DNA from: a virus
Virus record (IMG/VR): IMGVR_UViG_3300027759_000080
Coordinates: 1-64,000 of that record
Strand: one strand, 5' to 3'
Length of the DNA stretch: 64,000 nt
Below are positions 25,269 through 31,614 of this stretch, in pieces; position 1 is the first letter of the stretch; every line of letters starts with the position of its first letter. The notes below the pieces were generated by a model that was not told the origin of the DNA, did no database searches, and worked only from the letters and a program-made list of their open reading frames with translations. Made by a program: the position numbers and the translations under genes.

Positions 25269-25856
25269 TTATGATTTTAAGTCCCAAGCAAGTGATTCAT
25301 TACTATTTAAATCACAAGCAATCTCTATGTTGTTTAAGTGTGTTATTGCAGTATCACACTGAATAGTTGGCTTGTTAAATATGTCGAATGCATTGATATT
25401 AATAAAATCTCTTATAAATACTTGGTCTTCTAGGATAAGTCCTAATCTATATTTTAAAGACTCATTCTCTACTCTTAAAATGTATCCTAACTGCGAAAGC
25501 ATTTGGTCTTCCATGTTTAGATTCTTAATAATAAACTCCATGGTTTCGCCATCGATGTCTATAGTCTTTAACTCATCAATTGCATTGTGCACAATATCCC
25601 TAACTCGTTTGTCATCCATGATGTATGTGCCACTCTTTAAGAACTTTTGCCTAGCTTGATAGTCTTTATAGAATAACTGCATACACTCTAGTTCATGCAT
25701 TGTATCTACATTAAACTTGCTCTCTAGGAATAGGTTGTAGACTTTAACTGCCTCGTCCCACATGATGTCTAGCTCTCTATCGTTAATGCCAATGATGTGT
25801 GCCATACAAAATACACGATAGTAAAACTCTTGGTTTTTAATTTGATTGTTTGTCAT
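25269..25856 (-). CDS. hypothetical helical protein
   Basis: This 195-residue protein is mostly helical, begins with a polar NNQIKNQEFYYRVFC segment, and has no membrane segment. Its leader carries the repeated sequence discussed for the early block (CAATCAATCATTATG at the start codon). No domain recognised. Confidence 0.55.
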   Translation of the reverse strand: MTNNQIKNQEFYYRVFCMAHIIGINDRELDIMWDEAVKVYNLFLESKFNVDTMHELECMQLFYKDYQARQKFLKSGTYIMDDKRVRDIVHNAIDELKTIDIDGETMEFIIKNLNMEDQMLSQLGYILRVENESLKYRLGLILEDQVFIRDFININAFDIFNKPTIQCDTAITHLNNIEIACDLNSNESLAWDLKS

Positions 25857-25889
25857 AATGATTGATTGTTTTTTTTAAATTGTGATTGA

Positions 25890-26120
25890 TTAATTAATTT
25901 CTTCCTCAACTATGATATCATCAACGTAACAATTTACATTGTATTTGCCAATGTTTAAATGGTCAATGATAGCTTGAATTTGGGAGCAGTCGTCTTCTGC
26001 GCTCCATCCCTTGCCTAGAACAATTTCTGCTACATCCTCTAGATTGTTGCCATTCACGAATGCGTAAGTTGAAAAGTAATTACCTTCGATTGATTTTTTA
26101 ATTTGATTTTTTGATTTCAT
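25890..26120 (-). CDS. small acidic protein
   Basis: I use the ATG at 26120. The longer frame from 26180 runs through the T-arm-like element. The 76-residue protein starts MKSKNQIKKSIEGNYFSTYA and ends with acidic VDDIIVEEEIN. Its leader, between 26121 and 26175, contains the same CAATCAATCATTATG sequence as several neighbours. Confidence 0.6.
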   Translation of the reverse strand: MKSKNQIKKSIEGNYFSTYAFVNGNNLEDVAEIVLGKGWSAEDDCSQIQAIIDHLNIGKYNVNCYVDDIIVEEEIN

Positions 26121-26175
26121 AATGATTGATTGTTTTTTTTTAAATTGTGATTGATTAGTTATTATTAATTGTTTG

Positions 26176-26221
26176 AACATATGAGGGGAATCGAACCCCT
26201 CACTAGAACCATTTTTATGCT
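26176..26221 (-). ncRNA. tRNA-like minihelix element A (acceptor-like stem plus T-arm)
   Basis: On the minus strand, AGCATA (26221-26216) pairs with TATGTT (26081 region not involved; 26181-26176), five Watson-Crick pairs and one G-U. Directly inside, TGAGGGG (26202-26196) pairs with CCCCTCA (26188-26182) around the loop TTCGATT, the canonical tRNA T-loop. A 13-base linker AAAATGGTTCTAG takes the place of the D and anticodon arms and includes a TGG like the D-loop GG. The T-stem 3' strand runs straight into the outer-stem 3' strand, so the helices would stack as in tRNA. The outer stem includes the stop codon of the DUF932 gene. Folding is exact by hand. Function is inferred. Confidence 0.65.
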
Positions 26222-27122
26222 ATGCAAATGTGAATATTTTATTATCCACAGTATTCTCGGTAACAAACTTCATTACCTCATCGAATGCTATGTTATTCAT
26301 GCGATAACCACCACCACTAACTAGGTAATGTAACTTATCATTCTCATCCTTTGGCGCACTAACGTGGTTTGTGTAACGTGTAACGGCATTAAATAATCCC
26401 CATATAGTCTTACCTTCCAAATTAATTTCAGTTTGTAAGGAATCAGCAAAAGCGGTCACTTGATTTAGCTTTCTACTGCTTACATCTTTCTTATTAGTGT
26501 TAACATCAATAGTGAATAGTTTTCTTATCACACGTTCCACCATCTCATCCTTTAGCTCGATGTCAGCCATCTTCTTGAAGTTACCCATCAATACTTCATC
26601 TAGATGCAAAGCCTTTCTTAAATCAGCCATGGCAGTCTCAATTCTACTCTTTGCTGATTCAGTGTGACGGAACTTATCTAAATCTTTGTATGCACGATGG
26701 AAAGTATTTTTGCATACTACTACTTGACTAGTTGACCCGAATCCGATTGATGCACTGCCATCATTAGAATTCAAGGCAGTAATCCATCTCATGATAGATG
26801 ACTTCCCGATGTACATACTAGGTAAAGCGGCTTGTAAGTATACCTTCTTACCTCCATCTAGTTCACCTCCTCTAGTAGTCTCTAAACCGATGCCCTCGGT
26901 AGCTCCTACGATGGTTTCTGCTAACTCCCAATTCTGCATTGGCACATAACGATTACCTACACTTCCTAACCATGCATCAGTATCGTTTCTGAAGATACCA
27001 AATGTCTCGGTGTTTTTACCATCTTTAGCAAATAACTCTTCTTTGCTTACTGACCAATTTAAATTAGTGCTTTCTAATAAATTAAAAGTCTTTTCTTGGA
27101 TTGATTGATTGTTGTTTTTCAT
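26220..27122 (-). CDS. DUF932 protein
   Basis: This 300-residue protein matches the DUF932 phage/plasmid-like family. Visible segments are FGIFRNDTDAWLGSVGNRY, PMQNWELAETIV, GGELDGGKKVYLQAALP and GSTSQVVVCKNTFHRAY, which occur in the same order in that family, and the length is typical. These proteins are common on phages and plasmids and their role is unknown. The gene's stop codon lies in the outer stem of element A. It is probably co-transcribed with the small genes at either side. Confidence 0.85.
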   Translation of the reverse strand: MKNNNQSIQEKTFNLLESTNLNWSVSKEELFAKDGKNTETFGIFRNDTDAWLGSVGNRYVPMQNWELAETIVGATEGIGLETTRGGELDGGKKVYLQAALPSMYIGKSSIMRWITALNSNDGSASIGFGSTSQVVVCKNTFHRAYKDLDKFRHTESAKSRIETAMADLRKALHLDEVLMGNFKKMADIELKDEMVERVIRKLFTIDVNTNKKDVSSRKLNQVTAFADSLQTEINLEGKTIWGLFNAVTRYTNHVSAPKDENDKLHYLVSGGGYRMNNIAFDEVMKFVTENTVDNKIFTFA

Positions 27123-27196
27123 GATTTTTGTTATTTAATTGTTTAAGACAAGGCTTTTTAAACCTTGTTTCGATTATTTAAATCTCGTCAGTTAAA

Positions 27197-27358
27197 CTAT
27201 TGTACATTGTCTCGATAATAGTTAGCTATGCTTATTACTTCCAATGCTAACTGCTCGTTAGACATCTTTGCCAAGCTAACTACATCTTGTACTGTTTCGA
27301 ATTCGTCAGATGCCAAATCCATGATGGCATCAATTAATTTTTCTCTGATTGTTTCCAT
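27197..27358 (-). CDS. small acidic helical protein
   Basis: The 53-residue frame starts METIREKLIDAIMDLASDEF and is helical throughout. It is followed by a hairpin-containing spacer (ACAAGG...CCTTGT near 27148-27168) before the DUF932 gene. No family recognised. Confidence 0.6.
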   Translation of the reverse strand: METIREKLIDAIMDLASDEFETVQDVVSLAKMSNEQLALEVISIANYYRDNVQ

Positions 27359-27363
27359 GGTGT

Positions 27364-27651
27364 TTATATGCTTTTTAAATCTTTGTGATACTTATATAAA
27401 ATTGCTTCGCTTGAATCGTAGCTAAGATGTGTGGCATCCTTATTTATCCTATCTCTTGATGATGGATAGTCATCTTCTCTTTTAATGCTTCTAATAGCAT
27501 TACGCATATCCTTTTTTGCATCTGCTACACTGCTATAATTTAGCCAAATGCAATTGAACATCCCATCCTTTTTACTTTCGTAATTTGACATCTTTGATAG
27601 TATCTTGAAGTTACCACCGATTTGACCCGTAATTAAAATTTGTGCTCTCAT
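27364..27651 (-). CDS. hypothetical protein
   Basis: This 95-residue basic protein begins with a beta segment (MRAQILITGQIGGNFKILSK) and has a helical middle with DAKKDMRNAIRSIKRED. A small alpha/beta fold. No family recognised. Confidence 0.6.
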   Translation of the reverse strand: MRAQILITGQIGGNFKILSKMSNYESKKDGMFNCIWLNYSSVADAKKDMRNAIRSIKREDDYPSSRDRINKDATHLSYDSSEAILYKYHKDLKSI

Positions 27652-27654
27652 GAT

Positions 27655-27819
27655 TTAATTGTCTCCTATTTTAATAATTGAATAATAACCATCAATGAAT
27701 TCATTGTTACATGAATCGAATTGATAGTACTCTTGTACTCTTGCTTGTGCCAATTCCAATGTAGGAAATGCGCTGATAATACTGCCATTTGCAGTGTTTT
27801 GAATGATGTAATTTGTCAT
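27655..27819 (-). CDS. small hypothetical protein
   Basis: The frame codes for 54 residues: MTNYIIQNTANGSIISAFPT, then LELAQARVQEYYQF and a C-terminal strand SIIKIGDN. It starts one base before the end of the upstream gene. A small alpha/beta fold like other early-block proteins. Function unknown. Confidence 0.6.
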   Translation of the reverse strand: MTNYIIQNTANGSIISAFPTLELAQARVQEYYQFDSCNNEFIDGYYSIIKIGDN

Positions 27820-27820
27820 G

Positions 27821-28150
27821 CTATTTAATTGATTTTTTAGGTTTGATAAAATATGCTCCGTTTGGACTGTAGACTTCGTAATTCATAGCATCTGCTATTC
27901 TAGTTAAATCTAGCAGTCTCTGAGCAATCTGCTGAGGAAGAAATGAGTACTTCGTACCTACATTCCACTGCTCTTTTTTACTGCTCTGCTCCTCTAGGCA
28001 TTTGTACTTATTGAATTGCCATTCCAATTCACATTTTAATTCTCTAGCATTCTCGCAGTCATTTATTATACGTTCTGCAAACTTTGTTGATGCCAATGAT
28101 GGACTGTTTTTTAATCTTAAGAAAGATTCCTTTTGAGTGATTGTTTTCAT
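27821..28150 (-). CDS. hypothetical protein, paralogue of the 29118 gene
   Basis: This 109-residue basic protein has the pattern DCENARELKCELEWQFNKY and later DLTRIADAMNYEVY followed by YFIKPKK. The gene at 29118-29441 shows DCETLRDIKQTICWELNFA, then RLRDACYYVANKLGYKV, in the same spacing. They are probably tandem paralogues. The leader again carries a CAATCAATCAACATG-like start context. Confidence 0.65.
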   Translation of the reverse strand: MKTITQKESFLRLKNSPSLASTKFAERIINDCENARELKCELEWQFNKYKCLEEQSSKKEQWNVGTKYSFLPQQIAQRLLDLTRIADAMNYEVYSPNGAYFIKPKKSIK

Positions 28151-28188
28151 GTTGATTGATTGTTTTTTTTAGTGATTAATTAATTGAT

Positions 28189-28476
28189 TTATTGTGAGCA
28201 CAAGTCCCATGACTCTAGCTCGTTTACTCTTTTAACATTTAAGCCTAATTCCTTATAAATAAAATTAGCTAATTTAGTATTACCTACAGTGCCTTCAGCT
28301 ATCTGATTTGTGCCTATAGATGCTACAACGTCTGAAGTGCTCATGCCTAATATTCTACTGCAAAATTTAACATCTTGCCCTAAGAAGAATTGTTTGACAT
28401 ATTTTTTGTTTCTGACTACTAATGACCAATTATGACAAAAGCCATATTCCGTTGTGATTAAGATTGTTTTCTTCAT
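28189..28476 (-). CDS. hypothetical protein
   Basis: This 95-residue protein begins MKKTILITTEYGFCHNWSLV and has a central helix (FCSRILGMSTSDVVASIGTN) reminiscent of a helix-turn-helix. It follows element B by 24 bases. DNA binding is possible but unproven. Confidence 0.55.
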   Translation of the reverse strand: MKKTILITTEYGFCHNWSLVVRNKKYVKQFFLGQDVKFCSRILGMSTSDVVASIGTNQIAEGTVGNTKLANFIYKELGLNVKRVNELESWDLCSQ

Positions 28477-28500
28477 GATATTTATTTATTTAATTGTTTG

Positions 28501-28544
28501 AGCATAGCATGGGAATCGAACCCATGCCTTGAACCATTTATGCT
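28501..28544 (-). ncRNA. tRNA-like minihelix element B (acceptor-like stem plus T-arm)
   Basis: On the minus strand, AGCATA (28544-28539) pairs perfectly with TATGCT (28506-28501). Inside, GCATGGG (28527-28521) pairs with CCCATGC (28513-28507) around loop TTCGATT. The linker is AATGGTTCAAG, 11 bases, similar to that of element A (AAAATGGTTCTAG). Compared with A, most T-stem base pairs differ while pairing remains intact, which indicates selection on structure. The outer stem overlaps the stop codon of the upstream gene, and the next gene starts 24 bases after the element. Confidence 0.7.
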
Positions 28545-28954
28545 AGTGTTTGCTTATTCTTTACTTCTATTATAAACTGCGAATTAACATAAGAGACGTG
28601 CTCTTTTATGATTTTAGGAAGATGTTTGATATCGAATTCTTGATAGTTGTGAAAATTACCTTCGTAATTGCCATCACAAGCAGTAATTACACCATAATTA
28701 TTTAGCACTCTAAACGATTTTATATGTCTATAGCTTTGATAATTGCCATAGTCACTAGTATTAACGCATATGGTAATATCCTTGAATTTCTTTTTAGATA
28801 CTTTCACTGCATTCTTAAACGATTCTAGTATGTCATCTGCATCTATCAGATAACTGCTAGTTGTGAATAGCATATCAACTATTCTGACTACTGAAGTAGT
28901 GTTTCTATCAATCTCAGATTCGATTTCGATAGTAATTTTGATTGTTTTTTCCAT
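28538..28954 (-). CDS. hypothetical protein
   Basis: This 138-residue protein has a strand-rich first part (EKTIKITIEIESEIDRNTT) and a helix with DDILESFKNAVKVSKKKFKD. It has no recognisable catalytic residues. Its stop codon lies in the outer stem of element B. Confidence 0.55.
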   Translation of the reverse strand: MEKTIKITIEIESEIDRNTTSVVRIVDMLFTTSSYLIDADDILESFKNAVKVSKKKFKDITICVNTSDYGNYQSYRHIKSFRVLNNYGVITACDGNYEGNFHNYQEFDIKHLPKIIKEHVSYVNSQFIIEVKNKQTLA

Positions 28955-28958
28955 GTGA

Positions 28959-29084
28959 TTAGTGATTAATTAAGATTGTTGATAAAATAACGATTGTAAA
29001 GAAAGCAGTCATACCAATTAACTGCAAACTAGCTTGTTTTCTCATTTTTGATGCCCATGGGCAATTCTTTGATTGTTTTTTCAT
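28959..29084 (-). CDS. small membrane peptide
   Basis: The 41-residue frame has a basic N-terminus (MKKQSKNCPWASKMRKQA) and one hydrophobic helix (FFTIVILSTILI). The start has the CAATCAATCACATG-like leader. It may be a small membrane protein of the early block. Short length limits confidence. Confidence 0.55.
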   Translation of the reverse strand: MKKQSKNCPWASKMRKQASLQLIGMTAFFTIVILSTILINH

Positions 29085-29117
29085 GTGATTGATTGGTTTT
29101 TTAAATGTGATAATTGA

Positions 29118-29441
29118 TTAATATCTGCCTATGTTACCGATGTAATGGAAATGACTAGAAGTAGTAACTTTATAACCTAATTTATTAGCTACATAGTAAC
29201 AAGCATCTCTTAAGCGCTTGATATCATTGGTATCTTTGCTATATAATTCACCTAAATACCATTGTTGGTATAAATCACCTCGGTTAATCTGCTTTTCTAT
29301 GGTTTGAGCGAAGTTTAACTCCCAACATATAGTTTGCTTGATGTCTCGTAGTGTTTCGCAGTCCTTAAATACCATTCTAACTCTTGGATTCATTGGGAAT
29401 TCTGCTTGTAATTCTGCTAATAATTGATTTTTAGTTTTCAT
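29118..29441 (-). CDS. hypothetical protein, paralogue of the 27821 gene
   Basis: I use the ATG at 29441. The longer frame from 29507 would read through element C. The 107-residue product starts MKTKNQLLAELQAEFPMNPR, continues with the DCETLRDIKQTICWEL segment, and ends YHFxxYIGN-like. It is similar in spacing to the 27821 gene. It is the first gene after the noncoding leader region and so is likely the first of the early block. Confidence 0.6.
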   Translation of the reverse strand: MKTKNQLLAELQAEFPMNPRVRMVFKDCETLRDIKQTICWELNFAQTIEKQINRGDLYQQWYLGELYSKDTNDIKRLRDACYYVANKLGYKVTTSSHFHYIGNIGRY

Positions 29442-29470
29442 AATGATTGATTGGTTTTTTATGTGATTGG

Positions 29471-29520
29471 TTAGCCAATAGATGAATCGACATCTGATGA
29501 ATTCCAAATTAATTGGCTAA
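29471..29520 (-). ncRNA. tRNA-like minihelix element C (less regular)
   Basis: On the minus strand, TTAGCCAAT (29520-29512) pairs perfectly over 9 bp with ATTGGCTAA (29479-29471). Inside, AGATG (29495-29491) pairs with CATCT (29484-29480) around the six-base loop TCGATT. The linker contains TTGG. The 3' side is followed directly by CCA, so the end reads as a discriminator A-CCA end would. The inner stem and loop are shorter than in elements A and B, so it is related in plan but not proven to be the same element. It lies in the leader of the first early gene. Confidence 0.45.
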
Positions 29521-29541
29521 TATATTTTATTAATGGTCAAA

Positions 29542-29596
29542 ATAAGTTTATTGTTAGTAAACTTATAAAAACATCATGGTATATCCCCTCCATGAT
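29542..29596 (-). promoter_or_regulatory. tandem hairpins in the early-gene leader
   Basis: Two perfect inverted repeats lie upstream of element C. ATAAGTTTA (29542-29550) pairs with TAAACTTAT (29558-29566). ATCATGG (29573-29579) pairs with CCATGAT (29590-29596), and its minus-strand loop carries AGGGGAT. They may control early transcription or translation by attenuation. No matching promoter motif was found, so the transcript start is uncertain. Confidence 0.45.
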
Positions 29597-29864
29597 AGGT
29601 TTATTCGATTGATTCGTAGTCTATTATACGATATCAGTATCTGTTTTCAACTGTATTTCAGTGTTTATTGGTTTAGAGTCGTAAATGATTCACATTATAT
29701 AGATTCGGCAATGTTTCACAACAAACTAACTATATAAAACTACTCAATGATTAGTATCTTTATACATATACATACTAATTGACTAAAAGAACGATATTTT
29801 CGAGAATTTTTCGGCTTGAAAACATTGGCAATATACGAGCACATTTTATAAATGCAAGCACTAA

Positions 29865-30015
29865 TCAAGATGAAATTATAATTATTTTTCAAGTGATTGA
29901 TTATCAAGATGATTATTTTTAGTATAATTCAAGATAATAATGCAAGTGAATGATAATGAGGGGAATAAAATATACTGCTGATAATCAATGATATAGCAAG
30001 TAGTATTCAAGAATG
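29865..30015. repeat. cluster of TCAAGATGA-type repeats (possible iterons)
   Basis: Similar 8-10 base units occur at 29865 (TCAAGATGA), 29889 (TCAAGTGA), 29904 (TCAAGATGA), 29928 (TTCAAGATAA), 29942 (GCAAGTGAA) and 30005 (TTCAAGAATGA). Spacing is irregular. In an AT-rich noncoding region this resembles iteron arrays for initiator binding. No binding protein is proven. The DnaA domain IV-like and RepL-like proteins are candidates. Confidence 0.4.
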
Positions 30016-30106
30016 AAAACTAAATAGCTGAAAATGAGCACTATAAGTTAATAAACTGAATGTGAGATGTTTACATTACTGAAAATGAGCACAAAATATA
30101 AAGATA

Positions 30107-30403
30107 TTAGGCTAAAAAATCACTAAGGATAAAAGGATAATTATAATGCTTACTGATAAGAATAATAACATCTATAGTAACGGAATATTTATGATGACCA
30201 TGTTTAACATTAGATAGGAATGCATAAGGCAATTCACAGTCTTTAGCTATTCGATAGTATGTAATGCCTTTACTAACACATAGTGAGTCTATCCATCGAA
30301 TGAATAGCAAATGTGCCTTTAAACGATTGGCATTCCGTATTTCATATGTAGTATTATCGTTTTTGATGTGCAATGATAAGGATATTTTGACGTTATTAGT
30401 CAT
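30107..30403 (-). CDS. helix-turn-helix regulator candidate
   Basis: This 98-residue protein has in residues about 35-90 the five-helix pattern of XRE-like domains: FIRWIDSLCVSKGITYYRIA, then KDCELPYAFLSNVKHGHH and a closing VTIDVIILISKHYNY helix. The small size and position next to the noncoding control region fit a repressor or early regulator. The unusual Thr/Tyr-rich recognition helix makes the family placement uncertain. Confidence 0.6.
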   Translation of the reverse strand: MTNNVKISLSLHIKNDNTTYEIRNANRLKAHLLFIRWIDSLCVSKGITYYRIAKDCELPYAFLSNVKHGHHKYSVTIDVIILISKHYNYPFILSDFLA

Positions 30404-30474
30404 TTAAAGGGCTAAAAAAACTATGCTCTCAAAAACTTGTCTCCATCCCATGAGCAATTGGCATTTTGCATCTT

Positions 30475-30523
30475 ATAATCAGCAAGTTATATTTTGAAGA
30501 TGATTTTGTAAATAGCTGATTAT
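30475..30523. repeat. inverted repeat near the serine recombinase
   Basis: ATAATCAGC at 30475-30483 is the reverse complement of GCTGATTAT at 30515-30523, with 31 bases between. Spacing and place beside the recombinase fit a site for a dimeric serine recombinase or an operator. The core dinucleotide cannot be told from the sequence alone. Confidence 0.45.
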
Positions 30524-30861
30524 CATTCAACCATTTCATTGAGTCTTCGAGGATTGTATGCTAGTATTATTTACCCATGTGAAACGTTCGTTTCTGATAG
30601 TACAAAGCAAGGCAGTAAGCAATATGTTTATGCCTATTGCCTATTGGCTTTGCTCAGTTTCTTTGGTTTCTATTTACCAAATATTTATAAATTATATGTT
30701 GGATGTCATCGTAATACCTTTTAAATCAATGTGGTGGCAATGGTTCTCATGGGGTGGCGGATGTTTTTTTGAGCGACTCGGTGATGGCTTTTATTATGGT
30801 TACCGCACATTTTCACCGCCATACCTTCTTTGCACGACCTCCTTGCCGACCACCAATAAAA

Positions 30862-30905
30862 AAAACCCCACCGCCCTAGTTATCAGGGGGTGGGGCTATT
30901 TTTTA
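30862..30905. terminator. strong bidirectional terminator
   Basis: CCCCACC (30866-30872) pairs with GGTGGGG (30889-30895), and CCCT (30874-30877) with AGGG (30885-30888) inside it. One bulged G separates the two segments, and A and T tracts flank the hairpin on both sides. It would end transcripts from either direction, including the minus-strand recombinase unit. Confidence 0.85.
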
Positions 30906-30928
30906 AAAAATGGGGTGGTATGCGAACG

Positions 30929-31612
30929 CTAGTGAGCGTACTTGTATATAGACTTCAACGATAGCGATATGCCGTTCTCTAGCAGCCTCCTTTGTATCTC
31001 TGCCTTTGGAACATTATTCTGGCTGTACGCTTTGATTAGTTCTATACCTACGTTTGACTTCTTGACGTACACTCTTTTCTTGGCTATCTCTGCCATTAGT
31101 ATTTTAGCTTTATTTGGGTCTTGCATTTCAGGATTGCCTAGCGAGCTGATTATGCGTCCGTTCTTTGTTACATGGAATCCGTTCTTCTGTATACGAACCT
31201 TGATTGAGTTTAGTCCTGCTGCTGTTCTCTCTGATATCATTACTCTCTCTCTTTCTGCCATAGAGCCGAACAGGTGGATTGAGAAGTTGTCCATCTCTGG
31301 TGCATCAGCACACTTGAATTGTACCTTACTATCCATTAGGTTTGCTATGAAACTAATGCTACGAGACAGTCTATCTAACTTTGCCACGAGTAGTATTGCC
31401 TTCTTCTCCTTGCACAAATTTATTGCCTCTCTTAATTTAGGTCTATCGCTCTTCTTTCCTGACTCAATTTCAGTAAATGTTGCTACTACTATCCCCTTGT
31501 TTGTGATTGGTAATACCATTTGTTCTTGTGCCTCTAGTCCTAGTCCGCTATTGGCTTGCTTGTCTGTTGATACCCTGAAGTATGTGACGTAATTGTTGGT
31601 AGTTGTACTCAT
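30929..31612 (-). CDS. serine recombinase (resolvase/invertase family)
   Basis: This 227-residue protein has the catalytic N-terminal domain of serine recombinases: YFRVSTDKQ with the nucleophile Ser at 15, then ELEAQ-like GLGLEAQEQ, IESGKKSDRPKL, KLDRLSRS (Arg cluster) and a helix with MAERERVMISERTAAGL. A C-terminal KAEIQRRLLENGISLSLKSIYKY segment is helix-turn-helix-like. I place the start at the ATG at 31612, where the upstream gene's TGA is followed by AAATG (TGAAAATG). Size is that of resolvases/invertases, smaller than large serine integrases. A role in genome dimer resolution, inversion or integration is possible. No site was proven. Confidence 0.85.
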   Translation of the reverse strand: MSTTTNNYVTYFRVSTDKQANSGLGLEAQEQMVLPITNKGIVVATFTEIESGKKSDRPKLREAINLCKEKKAILLVAKLDRLSRSISFIANLMDSKVQFKCADAPEMDNFSIHLFGSMAERERVMISERTAAGLNSIKVRIQKNGFHVTKNGRIISSLGNPEMQDPNKAKILMAEIAKKRVYVKKSNVGIELIKAYSQNNVPKAEIQRRLLENGISLSLKSIYKYAH

Positions 31613-31614
31613 TT

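Larger units (their letters stand above)
29522..30106. other. 585-base intergenic region, probable control or origin region
   Basis: No gene is visible on either strand. The stretch is AT-rich and contains the tandem hairpins at 29542-29596, a cluster of CAAG-type short repeats at 29865-30015, and two copies of CTGAAAATGAGCA near 30028 and 30082. It separates the early minus-strand genes from the HTH gene. Its AT-richness and direct repeats make it a candidate replication origin. Confidence 0.5.
30404..30928. other. 525-base noncoding region beside the serine recombinase
   Basis: No credible gene. It contains a 9-bp inverted repeat (30475-30523), a G/C-richer stretch and a strong bidirectional terminator at 30862-30905. 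As the recombinase gene ends just beyond, the region is a candidate recombination (res/att-like) site. Confidence 0.4.

Noticed and set aside
27148-27185. ACAAGG...CCTTGT hairpin and a nearby TTCGATT string
   Set aside because: The TTCGATT lies on the other strand and is not enclosed by the stem, so it is not a T-arm-like element.
30558-30932. 124-residue plus-strand frame in the noncoding region
   Set aside because: It runs through the strong terminator at 30862-30905, lacks a promoter and ribosome context, and its residues are Trp/Phe/Gly/Cys-rich as expected from random translation of that sequence.
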